Assembly: GCF_900199545.1 (NCBI RefSeq)
Contig: NZ_LT962670.1
Coordinates: 474,434 to 538,433, forward strand
Direction of reading: 5' to 3'
Length of the DNA: 64,000 bases
Source: Raoultibacter massiliensis
GTDB lineage: Bacteria > Actinomycetota > Coriobacteriia > Coriobacteriales > Eggerthellaceae
Shown: positions 17,358-25,225 of the stretch, in pieces
Layout: each line of letters starts with the position of its first letter
Numbering within the stretch: the first letter of the stretch is position 1
Translations under genes and position numbers: made by a program
Notes under the pieces: model-generated
The model's database searches: none
The model's input: only the letters and a program-made list of their open reading frames with translations
Told to the model about the DNA's origin: nothing

Positions 17358-17850
17358 GGTTGGAAGCGGATCTTTTCCCTTTCGGGAAAAAATGCTCCGC
17401 CCCTGCGCCAAGGGCAGGCCCCATCATGATTTCGGCGCCTGCATCGCGTGTGCCGCATGCGCGGTTGCATGCGAGCCCCGGGCAATCGGCATCGTCGTCG
17501 ACGAGGACGAGGGAACGCTTGTGTGGGCGCTTGATTTCGAGCTGTGCACCTCATGCGGTGCGTGCCATCGCGTATGTCCGACCGGGGCGATGGGCCTTTT
17601 GCCCGATACCGATCTGGCCGACGAAGCCGAGCCTCCGAAACGGTGCGTGTTCGCGCTTGCGGAGTGCGACGAGTGCGGTCGTTACTACGCATCGCGAAAG
17701 GAGGTCGCATACGCGAATCGATTGCTTTCGCGGCTCGACCACGCTGATGCGGCCCTTGCCCGCTCGATGACTGCGATATGCCCCGAATGCAAGCGGATCC
17801 GCGATGCGAAAGCTGCCGACAGACGAACGGGCATGGGCGGCGTTCGGTAG
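17347..17850 (+). CDS. HycF/HyfH-like two-cluster ferredoxin
   Basis: A 167-residue protein. The start MVDEVGSGSFPFREK is followed by two [4Fe-4S] motifs, CIACAACAVAC and CTSCGACHRVCP, then a C-terminal part with CDECGRYY, KEVAYANRLL and CPECKR. This order (aromatic FPFR start, NuoI-like clusters, then a CxxC region with a conserved tyrosine-alanine helix) closely follows HycF/HyfH of formate hydrogenlyase. In those complexes the protein links the ferredoxin subunits to the hydrogenase. Here no hydrogenase or membrane module follows, so its electron partner is elsewhere in the genome or is soluble ferredoxin. Overlaps the previous gene by 11 bases. Confidence 0.75.
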   Translation: MVDEVGSGSFPFREKMLRPCAKGRPHHDFGACIACAACAVACEPRAIGIVVDEDEGTLVWALDFELCTSCGACHRVCPTGAMGLLPDTDLADEAEPPKRCVFALAECDECGRYYASRKEVAYANRLLSRLDHADAALARSMTAICPECKRIRDAKAADRRTGMGGVR

Positions 17851-17888
17851 CTTTTGTGCTGCATGCGGTACGGAAATCGGCTCCGGCA

Positions 17889-17916
17889 CCGTTCGGCTTG
17901 CGTTGGAACCGAACGG
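17889..17916 (+). terminator. Weak hairpin after the formate dehydrogenase cluster
   Basis: CCGTTCGG (17889-17896) pairs with CCGAACGG (17909-17916). There is no U-run, so it may be an mRNA end or stabiliser rather than an intrinsic terminator. Confidence 0.35.
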
Positions 17917-17968
17917 CAGCAGACCATGCTGACCTTGTGCAAAGCTGGCCTAGCGCTGGCGGTTGTCG

Positions 17969-17974
17969 TATCAT
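17969..17974 (+). promoter_or_regulatory. -10 element suggesting leaderless tsaE mRNA
   Basis: TATCAT ends 7 bases before the tsaE ATG and there is no Shine-Dalgarno in between, so transcription would start at or next to the start codon. Confidence 0.4.
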
Positions 17975-17981
17975 AGCACCC

Positions 17982-18485
17982 ATGGCAAACGGACTGACAT
18001 ACGTGAGGCAAACCACTTCGACCGAAGCGACCAAGCAGCTGGCAGCTACGCTTGCGCCGTACCTCAGACCCGGCGACGTGATCGTGCTCAACGGCGATCT
18101 CGGCGCAGGCAAGACTCAGTTCGTCCAAGGGGTGGCGGCGGGCCTTGGCATAGGCGGCCCCGTTACAAGCCCCACGTTCAACATCCTGCTGAGCTACATG
18201 GACGGTGCGCTTCCCCTGTTCCATTTCGATCTGTATCGGCTCGATGGTTCCGATCAGCTTGAGGACATCGGCTATTTCGAGACGGTCGATGGGCCGGGCG
18301 CCACTTTCATCGAGTGGGGCGAGAAGTTTCCCGAGGCCTTGCCTTACGGATATCTCGAGATCGATATCACCGTCAACGAAAGCGGCATACGGCTCGTGCA
18401 GGCCCATTCGTTTGGGGAGCGCGCACGAAACCTGCTGTTCGTTTGGGCGAAGGATTCGAAATCCCGCCTTGCGCAGACTCAATAG
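17982..18485 (+). CDS. tsaE: tRNA threonylcarbamoyladenosine synthesis ATPase TsaE
   Basis: A 167-residue P-loop protein required with TsaB and TsaD for the t6A37 modification of ANN-decoding tRNAs. It has LNGDLGAGKTQFVQG (Walker A, residues about 38-52), TSPTFNIL, the FHFDLYRL strand with the catalytic region, and FIEWGEKF. Length is normal for TsaE. ATG 17982 is chosen because the family starts about 15 residues before the first strand and a longer frame upstream overlaps non-homologous sequence. The next gene encodes its partners TsaB and TsaD in one chain. Confidence 0.93.
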   Translation: MANGLTYVRQTTSTEATKQLAATLAPYLRPGDVIVLNGDLGAGKTQFVQGVAAGLGIGGPVTSPTFNILLSYMDGALPLFHFDLYRLDGSDQLEDIGYFETVDGPGATFIEWGEKFPEALPYGYLEIDITVNESGIRLVQAHSFGERARNLLFVWAKDSKSRLAQTQ

Positions 18486-18557
18486 GATGAAGCGCGCAAT
18501 GTACGTCGGCCGATGCGCCGCAACTTCCGAAACAACAGAATCGAAGACGTGAACACA

Positions 18558-21128
18558 ATGAGCGAACCAACCCATTCTTACATTCTCGCGTTCGACACCG
18601 CAAACGAGGTTATCGCAATCGGGCTCGGCGTTGCCGACGAAGCGGATCGAAGCATTTCCGCCGTCTCTTCGGTGGAGGTCGAAGCTCGCCGCGCATCGAA
18701 CACGCAGCTGCTGCCCCGAATCGATGCGCTGCTTGCCGAGCAGGGCGTGTCCAAAGGCGATATCGTTTGCGTCGTCTGCGGTCGCGGGCCGGGTTCGTTT
18801 ACCGGCGTGCGCATCGCCATGGCCACGGCAAAGGGCATCGCATCGGCCCTCGAGGTTCCCCTGTACGGCGTTTCGACCCTTGACTCCATAGCGTGGAACC
18901 TGCACGATGCGGGGTTGCGCGGCCCGGCCGTCGTGGTTGCAGACGCCATGCGCAAAGAGGTGTATCCCGTGCGCTACGAGCTGGTTGACGAGGGCATCGA
19001 ACGCCTGGAAGCCGACAGCGTGGTCAAGGCGGAAACGGCGGCCGAGATGCTTGCGGTTGGAAGGGGAGCCGCTTCGGCCTCCGCCGATGGAGGCGGTGTT
19101 GCCGGGTCGTCCGATTCGGTTGTTGGCGCGAACGCCCCGGCTTCGATCATCGCGGGCGATGCGCTCAAGAAGTACGCCGAACTGTTCGAGCTATGCGGCG
19201 CATTCGCCGACGAGGCGCTTTGGACGCCGACGGGAAAGGGCCTTTTGCGTGCGGCGCAGGAGGCGTGGCGCGCAAATCTGCTCGATCCGTTCGATGCCGC
19301 CTTCGGCAACCCCGCCTTTGCGCTTCCGGTGTATACGCGGCTTTCCGACGCCGAGGAAAACGAACGCATTCGCCTGAGTAAAAACGAACCGAAGAACCTG
19401 CGCACAGGCGTTCAGAATGCCGGCGTTCGGCGCGACCAGCAGCCGTCTGCGCATGATACGGCCATCGAAAACGCCCGAGCGGATGAAAGCGGCATCACGT
19501 ACCGCCCGCTTGATGCGGCGCATGCGCATGCCGTCGCCGAGCTTGAATCCGAGCTGATGGGCACCGACGCGTGGAGCGAGGCGCTCGTTCTCGACGAGCT
19601 GCCGCGCAAGGATCGCGTTTGGTGGGCCGCCTACGGTACGGATGACATGCTTGTCGGATATGCGGGGGGCTGGATCGTCGACGGTCAAGTGCAGGTGCTC
19701 AAGGTTGCGGTTGCGCCGGCTCAGCGCCGCCGCGGCATCGCGCGATCCCTGCTTGCCCGAATTGCAAGCGATGCCCGCGATCTTGGAGCTAAAGCATGCT
19801 CGCTTGAGGTGCGCGCGTCGAACGAAGGCGCACGGGCGCTGTATGCATCGCTTGGCTTCGAATCGATTGGAACGAGGCCGAAGTACTACTCCGATCGGGA
19901 AGATGCGGTCATCATGGAAGGCCCTCTGCCGCTCGATCACCATGATGTTGCGGGTATGGAGTTGCAGGTTCACGGCGGGAAGGCTCTTCGCGTCGAAGAT
20001 GGCTGCCCGCCTGTTCGATGCGATGCGGAACGGAGGCTCGACGTCTTTGCCGCCGCATCCGATGGCCGTGGCGAGCGCATCGAGGCAGCGGCACCTCTCG
20101 TTCTCGCCATCGAAACCTCGTGCGATGAAACGGCGGCTGCCATCGTCGACGGATCGGGCCAGCTCGTTTCCGACGTGGTTGCTTCGCAGATCGATTTCCA
20201 CGCACGTTTCGGAGGCGTGGTTCCCGAGATCGCAAGCAGAAAGCACATCGAGGCGATCTGCGGCGTGACCGACGAATGCCTCGATGTCGCGGCCGCTCGA
20301 ATCGGCGTGCCCCGGCTCAGGTGGCGCGATCTTTCCGCAGTGTCCGTGACCTATGCGCCCGGGCTTGTGGGCGCGCTTGTGGTGGGGGTTGCGTTCGCGA
20401 AAGGCGCTGCGTGGGCAGCGGATCTGCCGTTCATCGGAGTCAATCACCTCGAAGGGCACATCTATGCGAACAAGATCGCCACGCCCGATATCGCGCCGCC
20501 GCTCGTGGTTTCCCTCGTTTCGGGAGGCCATACCATGCTCGTGCACGTCAAGGCTTGGGGCGATTACGAGACGCTCGGCTCGACGCTCGACGATGCGGTG
20601 GGCGAGGCGTTCGACAAGGTTGCCAAAGCCATGGGCCTCGGTTATCCGGGGGGTCCGATCATTTCGAAGCTTGCCGTCGAAGGGGATCCCGGGGCGATTG
20701 ATTTTCCGCGGGCCATGCTGCATTCGGGCGATCTCCGTTTTTCGCTTTCGGGTTTGAAGACGGCGGTGATCACGTATCTCAGAAACGAAGAGGCGGCTGG
20801 CCGCGAAGTGAACAAGGCGGACGTGGCGGCGTCGTTTCAGCAGGCGGTCATCGATGTGCAGATAGCGAAAGCGGAGATGGCGCTCAAGCTTACCGGCGCA
20901 AAGGAGTTTTGCCTGGGCGGCGGCGTGGCGGCCAATCCTGCGCTTCGCGCCGCCTACGGAGTCATGTGCGAAAGGCTTGGCGTGCGCCTGACGCTGCCCC
21001 CGATGAGCGCCTGCACCGATAACGCCGGCATGATCGCCCTTGTGGCGCTCGACCGTTATCGCGAGCAGAAGTTCTTCGGCCTCGACGCCGACGCCCAAGC
21101 TCATGTAAACCTCGATGAGCCGTACTAG
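18558..21128 (+). CDS. TsaB-RimI-TsaD fusion protein
   Basis: An 856-residue chain (871 from an alternative ATG at 18513) made of three usually separate proteins. Residues about 8-280 are TsaB: ILAFDTANEVIAIGLG start and GRGPGSFTGVRIAMATAKG. Residues about 313-460 are a GNAT acetyltransferase of the RimI type with the acetyl-CoA motif QRRRGIARSLL and NEGARALYASLGF. Residues about 513-856 are TsaD: IETSCDETAAAIV, the metal-binding HLEGH (His630, His634), GGHTM, GGVAANPALR and the final TDNAGMIA motif. TsaB and TsaD together transfer the threonylcarbamoyl group to tRNA; RimI acetylates the N-terminal alanine of ribosomal protein S18. The order mirrors the usual tsaB-rimI-tsaD operon. TsaE is encoded just upstream. 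ATG 18558 gives the usual TsaB N-terminus. Confidence 0.93.
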   Translation: MSEPTHSYILAFDTANEVIAIGLGVADEADRSISAVSSVEVEARRASNTQLLPRIDALLAEQGVSKGDIVCVVCGRGPGSFTGVRIAMATAKGIASALEVPLYGVSTLDSIAWNLHDAGLRGPAVVVADAMRKEVYPVRYELVDEGIERLEADSVVKAETAAEMLAVGRGAASASADGGGVAGSSDSVVGANAPASIIAGDALKKYAELFELCGAFADEALWTPTGKGLLRAAQEAWRANLLDPFDAAFGNPAFALPVYTRLSDAEENERIRLSKNEPKNLRTGVQNAGVRRDQQPSAHDTAIENARADESGITYRPLDAAHAHAVAELESELMGTDAWSEALVLDELPRKDRVWWAAYGTDDMLVGYAGGWIVDGQVQVLKVAVAPAQRRRGIARSLLARIASDARDLGAKACSLEVRASNEGARALYASLGFESIGTRPKYYSDREDAVIMEGPLPLDHHDVAGMELQVHGGKALRVEDGCPPVRCDAERRLDVFAAASDGRGERIEAAAPLVLAIETSCDETAAAIVDGSGQLVSDVVASQIDFHARFGGVVPEIASRKHIEAICGVTDECLDVAAARIGVPRLRWRDLSAVSVTYAPGLVGALVVGVAFAKGAAWAADLPFIGVNHLEGHIYANKIATPDIAPPLVVSLVSGGHTMLVHVKAWGDYETLGSTLDDAVGEAFDKVAKAMGLGYPGGPIISKLAVEGDPGAIDFPRAMLHSGDLRFSLSGLKTAVITYLRNEEAAGREVNKADVAASFQQAVIDVQIAKAEMALKLTGAKEFCLGGGVAANPALRAAYGVMCERLGVRLTLPPMSACTDNAGMIALVALDRYREQKFFGLDADAQAHVNLDEPY

Positions 21129-21165
21129 GCGAATCGGGAGAATGCTGATGGCGAAACGATGCTTT

Positions 21166-21209
21166 CGATGCACGGTTTTGAAGCCGCTTTGAGGATGGGC
21201 CGTGCATCG
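21166..21209 (+). terminator. Hairpin after the tsa fusion gene
   Basis: A perfect 10-bp inverted repeat, CGATGCACGG (21166-21175) with CCGTGCATCG (21200-21209). It lies between the fusion gene and the next LuxR gene but lacks a U-run. Confidence 0.4.
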
Positions 21210-21226
21210 GATCGGTAGGAGGCCTT

Positions 21227-22687
21227 GTGCAGGAAGCGTTTGACTCTGAAAAAGAACACGGGAGGGCTTTATCTGCCCGGACCATGGAGGTGCTCAAGGG
21301 CAATCTGCTTCTGATTATCGGAAGCATCGCCTGGTGGGGGAGCCACTATCTGTTGCTCTGGAACGCCCGTATCGCCTCGGCCGATTCCCTGGTCAGCGGA
21401 TACGATGGCCGATTCGTGTTGACGATCGCGGGGACCGTCGTCGCCTTGGGGCTGGCAGCCCTCGTTTCTCGGCGCAAACCGCAGTTCTCGTTTGCCGGCT
21501 GGCGCGGTTCGTATGCGATCTTCGCCGTATGCGCTTCGGGTGCGCTCGGCCTGCTTGTTCTGCCCACGCTAGGCGAGGCGAGCCCTTTGGCAACGGCGGC
21601 CGGTGCAGTGCTTTCGGGCGTAGGGAACAGCTTCATGCTGCTTCTTTGCGGCGAATTGCATGCTCGCATGGGGGTGCGGTTCATGCCGCTGGCTTTTGCG
21701 ATCGAGACGGTCGCCGGAGTTGCGGTGTTCTTTCTTCTTTCCTGGCTGCCGGTAGTTGGGGAGATGGTTGCGTCTGCCCTGCTTGTGATAATAGCCGCGG
21801 TGCTTTACTATGCCTACGCCCGCTCATCATGCGTTTCGTCGGCTGACTCGGCTCGTGCAAAAGTCGATATGACCGTGAAGCCGTTGGTGGTTCTCGCCAT
21901 GTTGACTGGGTTTGCCTATGGGCTCGTTCGTACGTTTGCAATCGGTGGCCTTGGATCATCCGGAACATCGGCGGGCATGGAATCGGAATATATAGGCACC
22001 TGCATCTGCGCGCTTCTTCTGGTTGCCGTTTTCCTTCTTCAGGATCGGCAATCTCTCTTCGAGCAATGCCTTCTTTTCGTCGTGCCCCTTGTTGCCACGG
22101 GTATGCTTTTGGTTTCGCTGCACGGCGTCATCGATGTCGTGCCGACGGCCATCAACACGGGAGGATTTGCCTGTTTCTTCAATCTTATGTGGTACTTCGC
22201 CGCAGTGCTGGCTGTACACGATAAGAGGAATCGACTTCCTTTCCTGATCGCGCTGCTGTTCTTCAGCAGCCAGCTCGGTCAATTGCTCGGCGCGCTCGTG
22301 CCGGCGCAGTTTTCGAATGCGTTTTCGAGCGGACTGACGTATCTTCTCCTGTTGGTGTCGACGCTTTTCATGTACTATCGCGCAAAAACCGCTCAGAGAA
22401 GCATACGCAAAGACGACGTTTCGGAAAGCGCGTTTTTGGCCGGGACCGAAGATCGCTTGGAGGACGGTGCGGCCGATCTGTGGATCCAACGGTTCGGATT
22501 CAGCTCGCGCGAGGCGGAGATAGCGATGCTGCTGGTGCGCAGGACGCCCTACAAGCAAATCAGCGCCGGATTGTTCATTTCGGACAATACGGTGAAAACC
22601 CATGTTCGCAACATTTACCGGAAAGCGGGCGTATCTTCGCGCGAGGAGCTTGTCGAGACGTTGCGCGACATCGCGAAAAATGGGTGA
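21227..22687 (+). CDS. Membrane-bound LuxR-family regulator
   Basis: A 486-residue protein: about 24-400 form roughly twelve hydrophobic segments like an MFS transporter, then a charged linker (RKDDVSESAFLAGTEDRLED) and a LuxR helix-turn-helix at 423-486 with FSSREAEIAMLL and DNTVKTHVRNIYRKAG. GTG 21227 has GGAGG five bases upstream, while no ATG fits. It is on the same strand as, and 138 bases before, a Tat-exported flavoprotein gene, whose expression it probably controls in response to the reductase's substrate. The membrane half differs in sequence from the three other copies in this window, as expected if each senses a different compound. Confidence 0.8.
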   Translation: MQEAFDSEKEHGRALSARTMEVLKGNLLLIIGSIAWWGSHYLLLWNARIASADSLVSGYDGRFVLTIAGTVVALGLAALVSRRKPQFSFAGWRGSYAIFAVCASGALGLLVLPTLGEASPLATAAGAVLSGVGNSFMLLLCGELHARMGVRFMPLAFAIETVAGVAVFFLLSWLPVVGEMVASALLVIIAAVLYYAYARSSCVSSADSARAKVDMTVKPLVVLAMLTGFAYGLVRTFAIGGLGSSGTSAGMESEYIGTCICALLLVAVFLLQDRQSLFEQCLLFVVPLVATGMLLVSLHGVIDVVPTAINTGGFACFFNLMWYFAAVLAVHDKRNRLPFLIALLFFSSQLGQLLGALVPAQFSNAFSSGLTYLLLLVSTLFMYYRAKTAQRSIRKDDVSESAFLAGTEDRLEDGAADLWIQRFGFSSREAEIAMLLVRRTPYKQISAGLFISDNTVKTHVRNIYRKAGVSSREELVETLRDIAKNG

Positions 22688-22825
22688 AAGGGCGCAGTAG
22701 AGCTTGGATATTCCCAGCTCAAAGGGCTCGGGGAAAATCACACGTAATTCGCGATTGTCGGTGGTCGATCCCGTTTCTAGAATCCTTCTGCAGGTAATGG
22801 AACACACCGAATGGAGGGATTCGCC

Positions 22826-24571
22826 ATGCGTGAAACCAAAGGAAACCTTGATCGTCGCACGTTCATGAAAGGCGGCATCGTTGCGGCTGCCGCCGCAGCA
22901 ACGGGATCGTTGCTGGCATCGTGTTCGCCGCAGGCAACCGGGGGTGCTGCAAGCGCTGACGGCAATGCGGAAGATTCGAAAGCCGCGGCTTCGCCGGTTG
23001 CGGTCGGGTATGCCAACCCAGATGGGATCGGCATACCCGTTACCCCGGATTCTACGGAAGATGTGGATGTCGTCGTGATGGGCTCGGGCATGGGCGGCTT
23101 CACGGCGGCTATGCTCACCAAAGAACAGGATCCCGATGCGACGGTGGTCATGCTGGAGAAGCAGAATGCGTTGGGCGGCAACACCAATTTCGCCGAAGGC
23201 GGCGCCGGATATCTCAACATGTCACCCGAAGAGGCGCGAGCTGCGGTCCAAGCCGAAATGATCCAGCGCAACTTCGTCGTCGATCCCTCGCTGTTCTACG
23301 CGCTTCGCACGCAGCAGGGGGATTGCGCCGATTGGCTGTTCGGCAAGCATGGGGTTAAGATCGAAGACTACGGTAGCGGCCAGCCTCTCTACGAAGGCGG
23401 TACAGGGGCTTCGGCCATCGCCACCTTGACGCCTCAGGCTCAGGAGCTCGGTGTTGACATACGTACCGAAGCGCGCGCTTTCGCGCTTGTGTTGGACGAT
23501 GATTACACCGTTTCGGGTATCCAGTACAAAGCGGCCGATGGCAGCGTGATTCAACTCAACGCAAAGGCTGTCGTCATCGCTTCGGGCGGCATGAACACCA
23601 ACCCTGAGTTGCTCGACCTCTACTCGAACGTGGATTTGGGCAAGGTCATGCCGTTGGGTACCGGACAAGATGGGGACGGGCATCTTATGGTGGAGCAGAC
23701 GGCGCATGGTCGAACCGGGTTGCAAACCATCGACGGATTCTTCGCCGGCATCGGTACGGCCGACGATCCGTGCGGCTTCAACTCCGATCTCAATACCGCT
23801 GCAGGATTTCAGTTTTCAAGCATGTTCGTGAACCAATACGGCAATCGGTTCTACGACGAGTCGTTCGGTTTCAACACCGGCTCCCAGCTGTTCTTCACCT
23901 GTATCCCTCAGGTCATCCTATCGCAAAGCCAGGCCTTTTCGGTGTTTGACGAATCCTATATTCAGAAATGGGAAGATGGACAATGGCAGAACGGCCATAA
24001 CGGTTTCGACAGCGCTACGAAAACGGGCACGCCGCTTGAGATTCGTTCGGAAATCGAGAGGGTGAAGGATAAAGACTGGTTCTACCAAGCCGACACGATC
24101 GAAGGTCTTGGAGCGGCGATCGCCGCCGATGTGGAAAGCTTCGATGTCGATGCGTTCGTCGAAACCGTCGATGCCTACAACGCCGCTGCAGATGGCGCCG
24201 CAGATGAATACGGGAAAGCGCAGGAGTTCGTTTGGCCGCTTCGAACCGCCCCGTTCTATGCGGCGAAAGCTGGCGTGAACGCCTACAACACCAACGGCGG
24301 AATCCATATCAACGCCCATGCGCAAGTGGTGGATCCCGACGGAAAAGCCATTGCGGGCCTGTACGCTTCGGGTATCGCCACTGCTGGCTGGGACAGCCAG
24401 GTATACGGCGGCGGAACCAATCAGCCGGTGGCCCTTTGGTGCTCCTGTGCGGCGGCGCGCCATATCGTGGAAAACCGCCTTGGAAAGACAGTTGCCGAAG
24501 ACTGGATGGGCGATGTGCCCATGACTTCGATTCTCGGCGAGGGCTACACTAACGCCAATCCTCTCGGTTAG
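22826..24571 (+). CDS. Tat-exported FAD-dependent oxidoreductase (fumarate-reductase fold) lipoprotein
   Basis: A 581-residue protein. The N-terminus has a twin-arginine motif DRRTFMKGG (Arg10-Arg11) and a lipobox LLASC (Cys33), so it is folded in the cytoplasm, exported and attached to the outer face of the membrane. The FAD-binding motif GSGMGG is at 86-91, the glutamate binding ribose follows in LEKQNALGGNTNFAEGG, and the C-terminal flavin motif NGGIHINAHAQVVDPDGKAIAGLYASG is typical. There is no CXXCH heme site and no FMN domain, so electrons must come from a separate carrier. The region after LYASG (DSQVYGGGTNQP) differs from the HGANRLGGN of true fumarate reductases, so the acceptor is probably another unsaturated or oxygenated compound. 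ATG 22826 follows TGGAGGG; it pairs with the upstream LuxR gene. Confidence 0.85.
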   Translation: MRETKGNLDRRTFMKGGIVAAAAAATGSLLASCSPQATGGAASADGNAEDSKAAASPVAVGYANPDGIGIPVTPDSTEDVDVVVMGSGMGGFTAAMLTKEQDPDATVVMLEKQNALGGNTNFAEGGAGYLNMSPEEARAAVQAEMIQRNFVVDPSLFYALRTQQGDCADWLFGKHGVKIEDYGSGQPLYEGGTGASAIATLTPQAQELGVDIRTEARAFALVLDDDYTVSGIQYKAADGSVIQLNAKAVVIASGGMNTNPELLDLYSNVDLGKVMPLGTGQDGDGHLMVEQTAHGRTGLQTIDGFFAGIGTADDPCGFNSDLNTAAGFQFSSMFVNQYGNRFYDESFGFNTGSQLFFTCIPQVILSQSQAFSVFDESYIQKWEDGQWQNGHNGFDSATKTGTPLEIRSEIERVKDKDWFYQADTIEGLGAAIAADVESFDVDAFVETVDAYNAAADGAADEYGKAQEFVWPLRTAPFYAAKAGVNAYNTNGGIHINAHAQVVDPDGKAIAGLYASGIATAGWDSQVYGGGTNQPVALWCSCAAARHIVENRLGKTVAEDWMGDVPMTSILGEGYTNANPLG

Positions 24572-24604
24572 GCTATACTCTGGAACGAAATCGCACGAAT
24601 ACGG

Positions 24605-24641
24605 AGCAGCCGATATTTCGCTTGCCGGCGAATCGGCTGCT
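24605..24641 (+). terminator. Hairpin after the flavoprotein gene
   Basis: AGCAGCCGAT (24605-24614) pairs with ATCGGCTGCT (24632-24641), followed by TCG rather than a U-run. It is a probable mRNA end between the flavoprotein and the acetyltransferase. Confidence 0.45.
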
Positions 24642-24659
24642 TCGCGGTTGATGACGTTC

Positions 24660-24669
24660 GGGGGGGGGG
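24660..24669 (+). repeat. Run of ten G in the leader of the acetyltransferase gene
   Basis: Ten consecutive G residues run directly into AGG of the ribosome binding site, seven bases before the ATG at 24677. Tracts of this length are prone to slippage in replication and to sequencing error. Confidence 0.6.
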
Positions 24670-24676
24670 AGGCCGT

Positions 24677-25213
24677 ATGACCGAGTGGGTTCTTGAAACG
24701 GAGCGCCTTGGGTTGCGCAAGCTCGCCGAAGGAGATTTCGCCGATCTCTGCGCCATTCTGCAAGACGAGCAGGTTATGTACGCCTACGAACATGCGTTTT
24801 CCGATGAAGAGGTTCAAAAGTGGCTCGATAATCAGCTCGGGCGATACGATCGAGACGGCTTCGGGCTTTGGGCGGTGATCCTTAAAGAGGGGGGATCGTT
24901 TATCGGCCAATGCGGCCTTACCATGCAGGAATACGGGGGCGAGCGCGTTGTGGAAGTTGGCTATCTGTTCGCGCGGGCGTATTGGCATCGGGGGTACGCA
25001 ACGGAGGCGGCGCGGGCTTGCCGCGATTACGCCTTCGCAGAACTCGGCGTCAACGAGGTGTTTTCTTTGATCCGAACGACCAATGAAGCCTCGAAGCGCG
25101 TTGCCGTGCGAAACGGTATGGTGCCGCGAGGCGAGTTCTCGAAGCACTACCACGGCATCGATATGCCTCACATTGCCTATTCGGTTACCCGCGCCGAGGC
25201 AGGGCTCGTGTAG
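24677..25213 (+). CDS. GNAT-family N-acetyltransferase (RimJ/RimL-like)
   Basis: A 178-residue acetyltransferase. It opens with ETERLGLRKLAEGDFADL, the RimJ/RimL-type start, has the core strand GQCGLTMQEYGGERVVEVGYLF and the acetyl-CoA motif RAYWHRGYATEAARAC, and ends with NEASKRVAVRNGM, the usual C-terminal helix. It may acetylate an N-terminus, an amino acid or a small amine; the substrate is unknown. Ribosome binding site is GGAGG four bases before the ATG, within a G-rich stretch. It is convergent with the lipoamide dehydrogenase gene, with 12 bases between. Confidence 0.85.
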   Translation: MTEWVLETERLGLRKLAEGDFADLCAILQDEQVMYAYEHAFSDEEVQKWLDNQLGRYDRDGFGLWAVILKEGGSFIGQCGLTMQEYGGERVVEVGYLFARAYWHRGYATEAARACRDYAFAELGVNEVFSLIRTTNEASKRVAVRNGMVPRGEFSKHYHGIDMPHIAYSVTRAEAGLV

Positions 25214-25225
25214 CGCCCCATTTTC

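Noticed and set aside
22826..24571. Multiheme flavocytochrome fumarate reductase
   Set aside because: No CXXCH heme motif occurs in this protein or in the other two flavoproteins.
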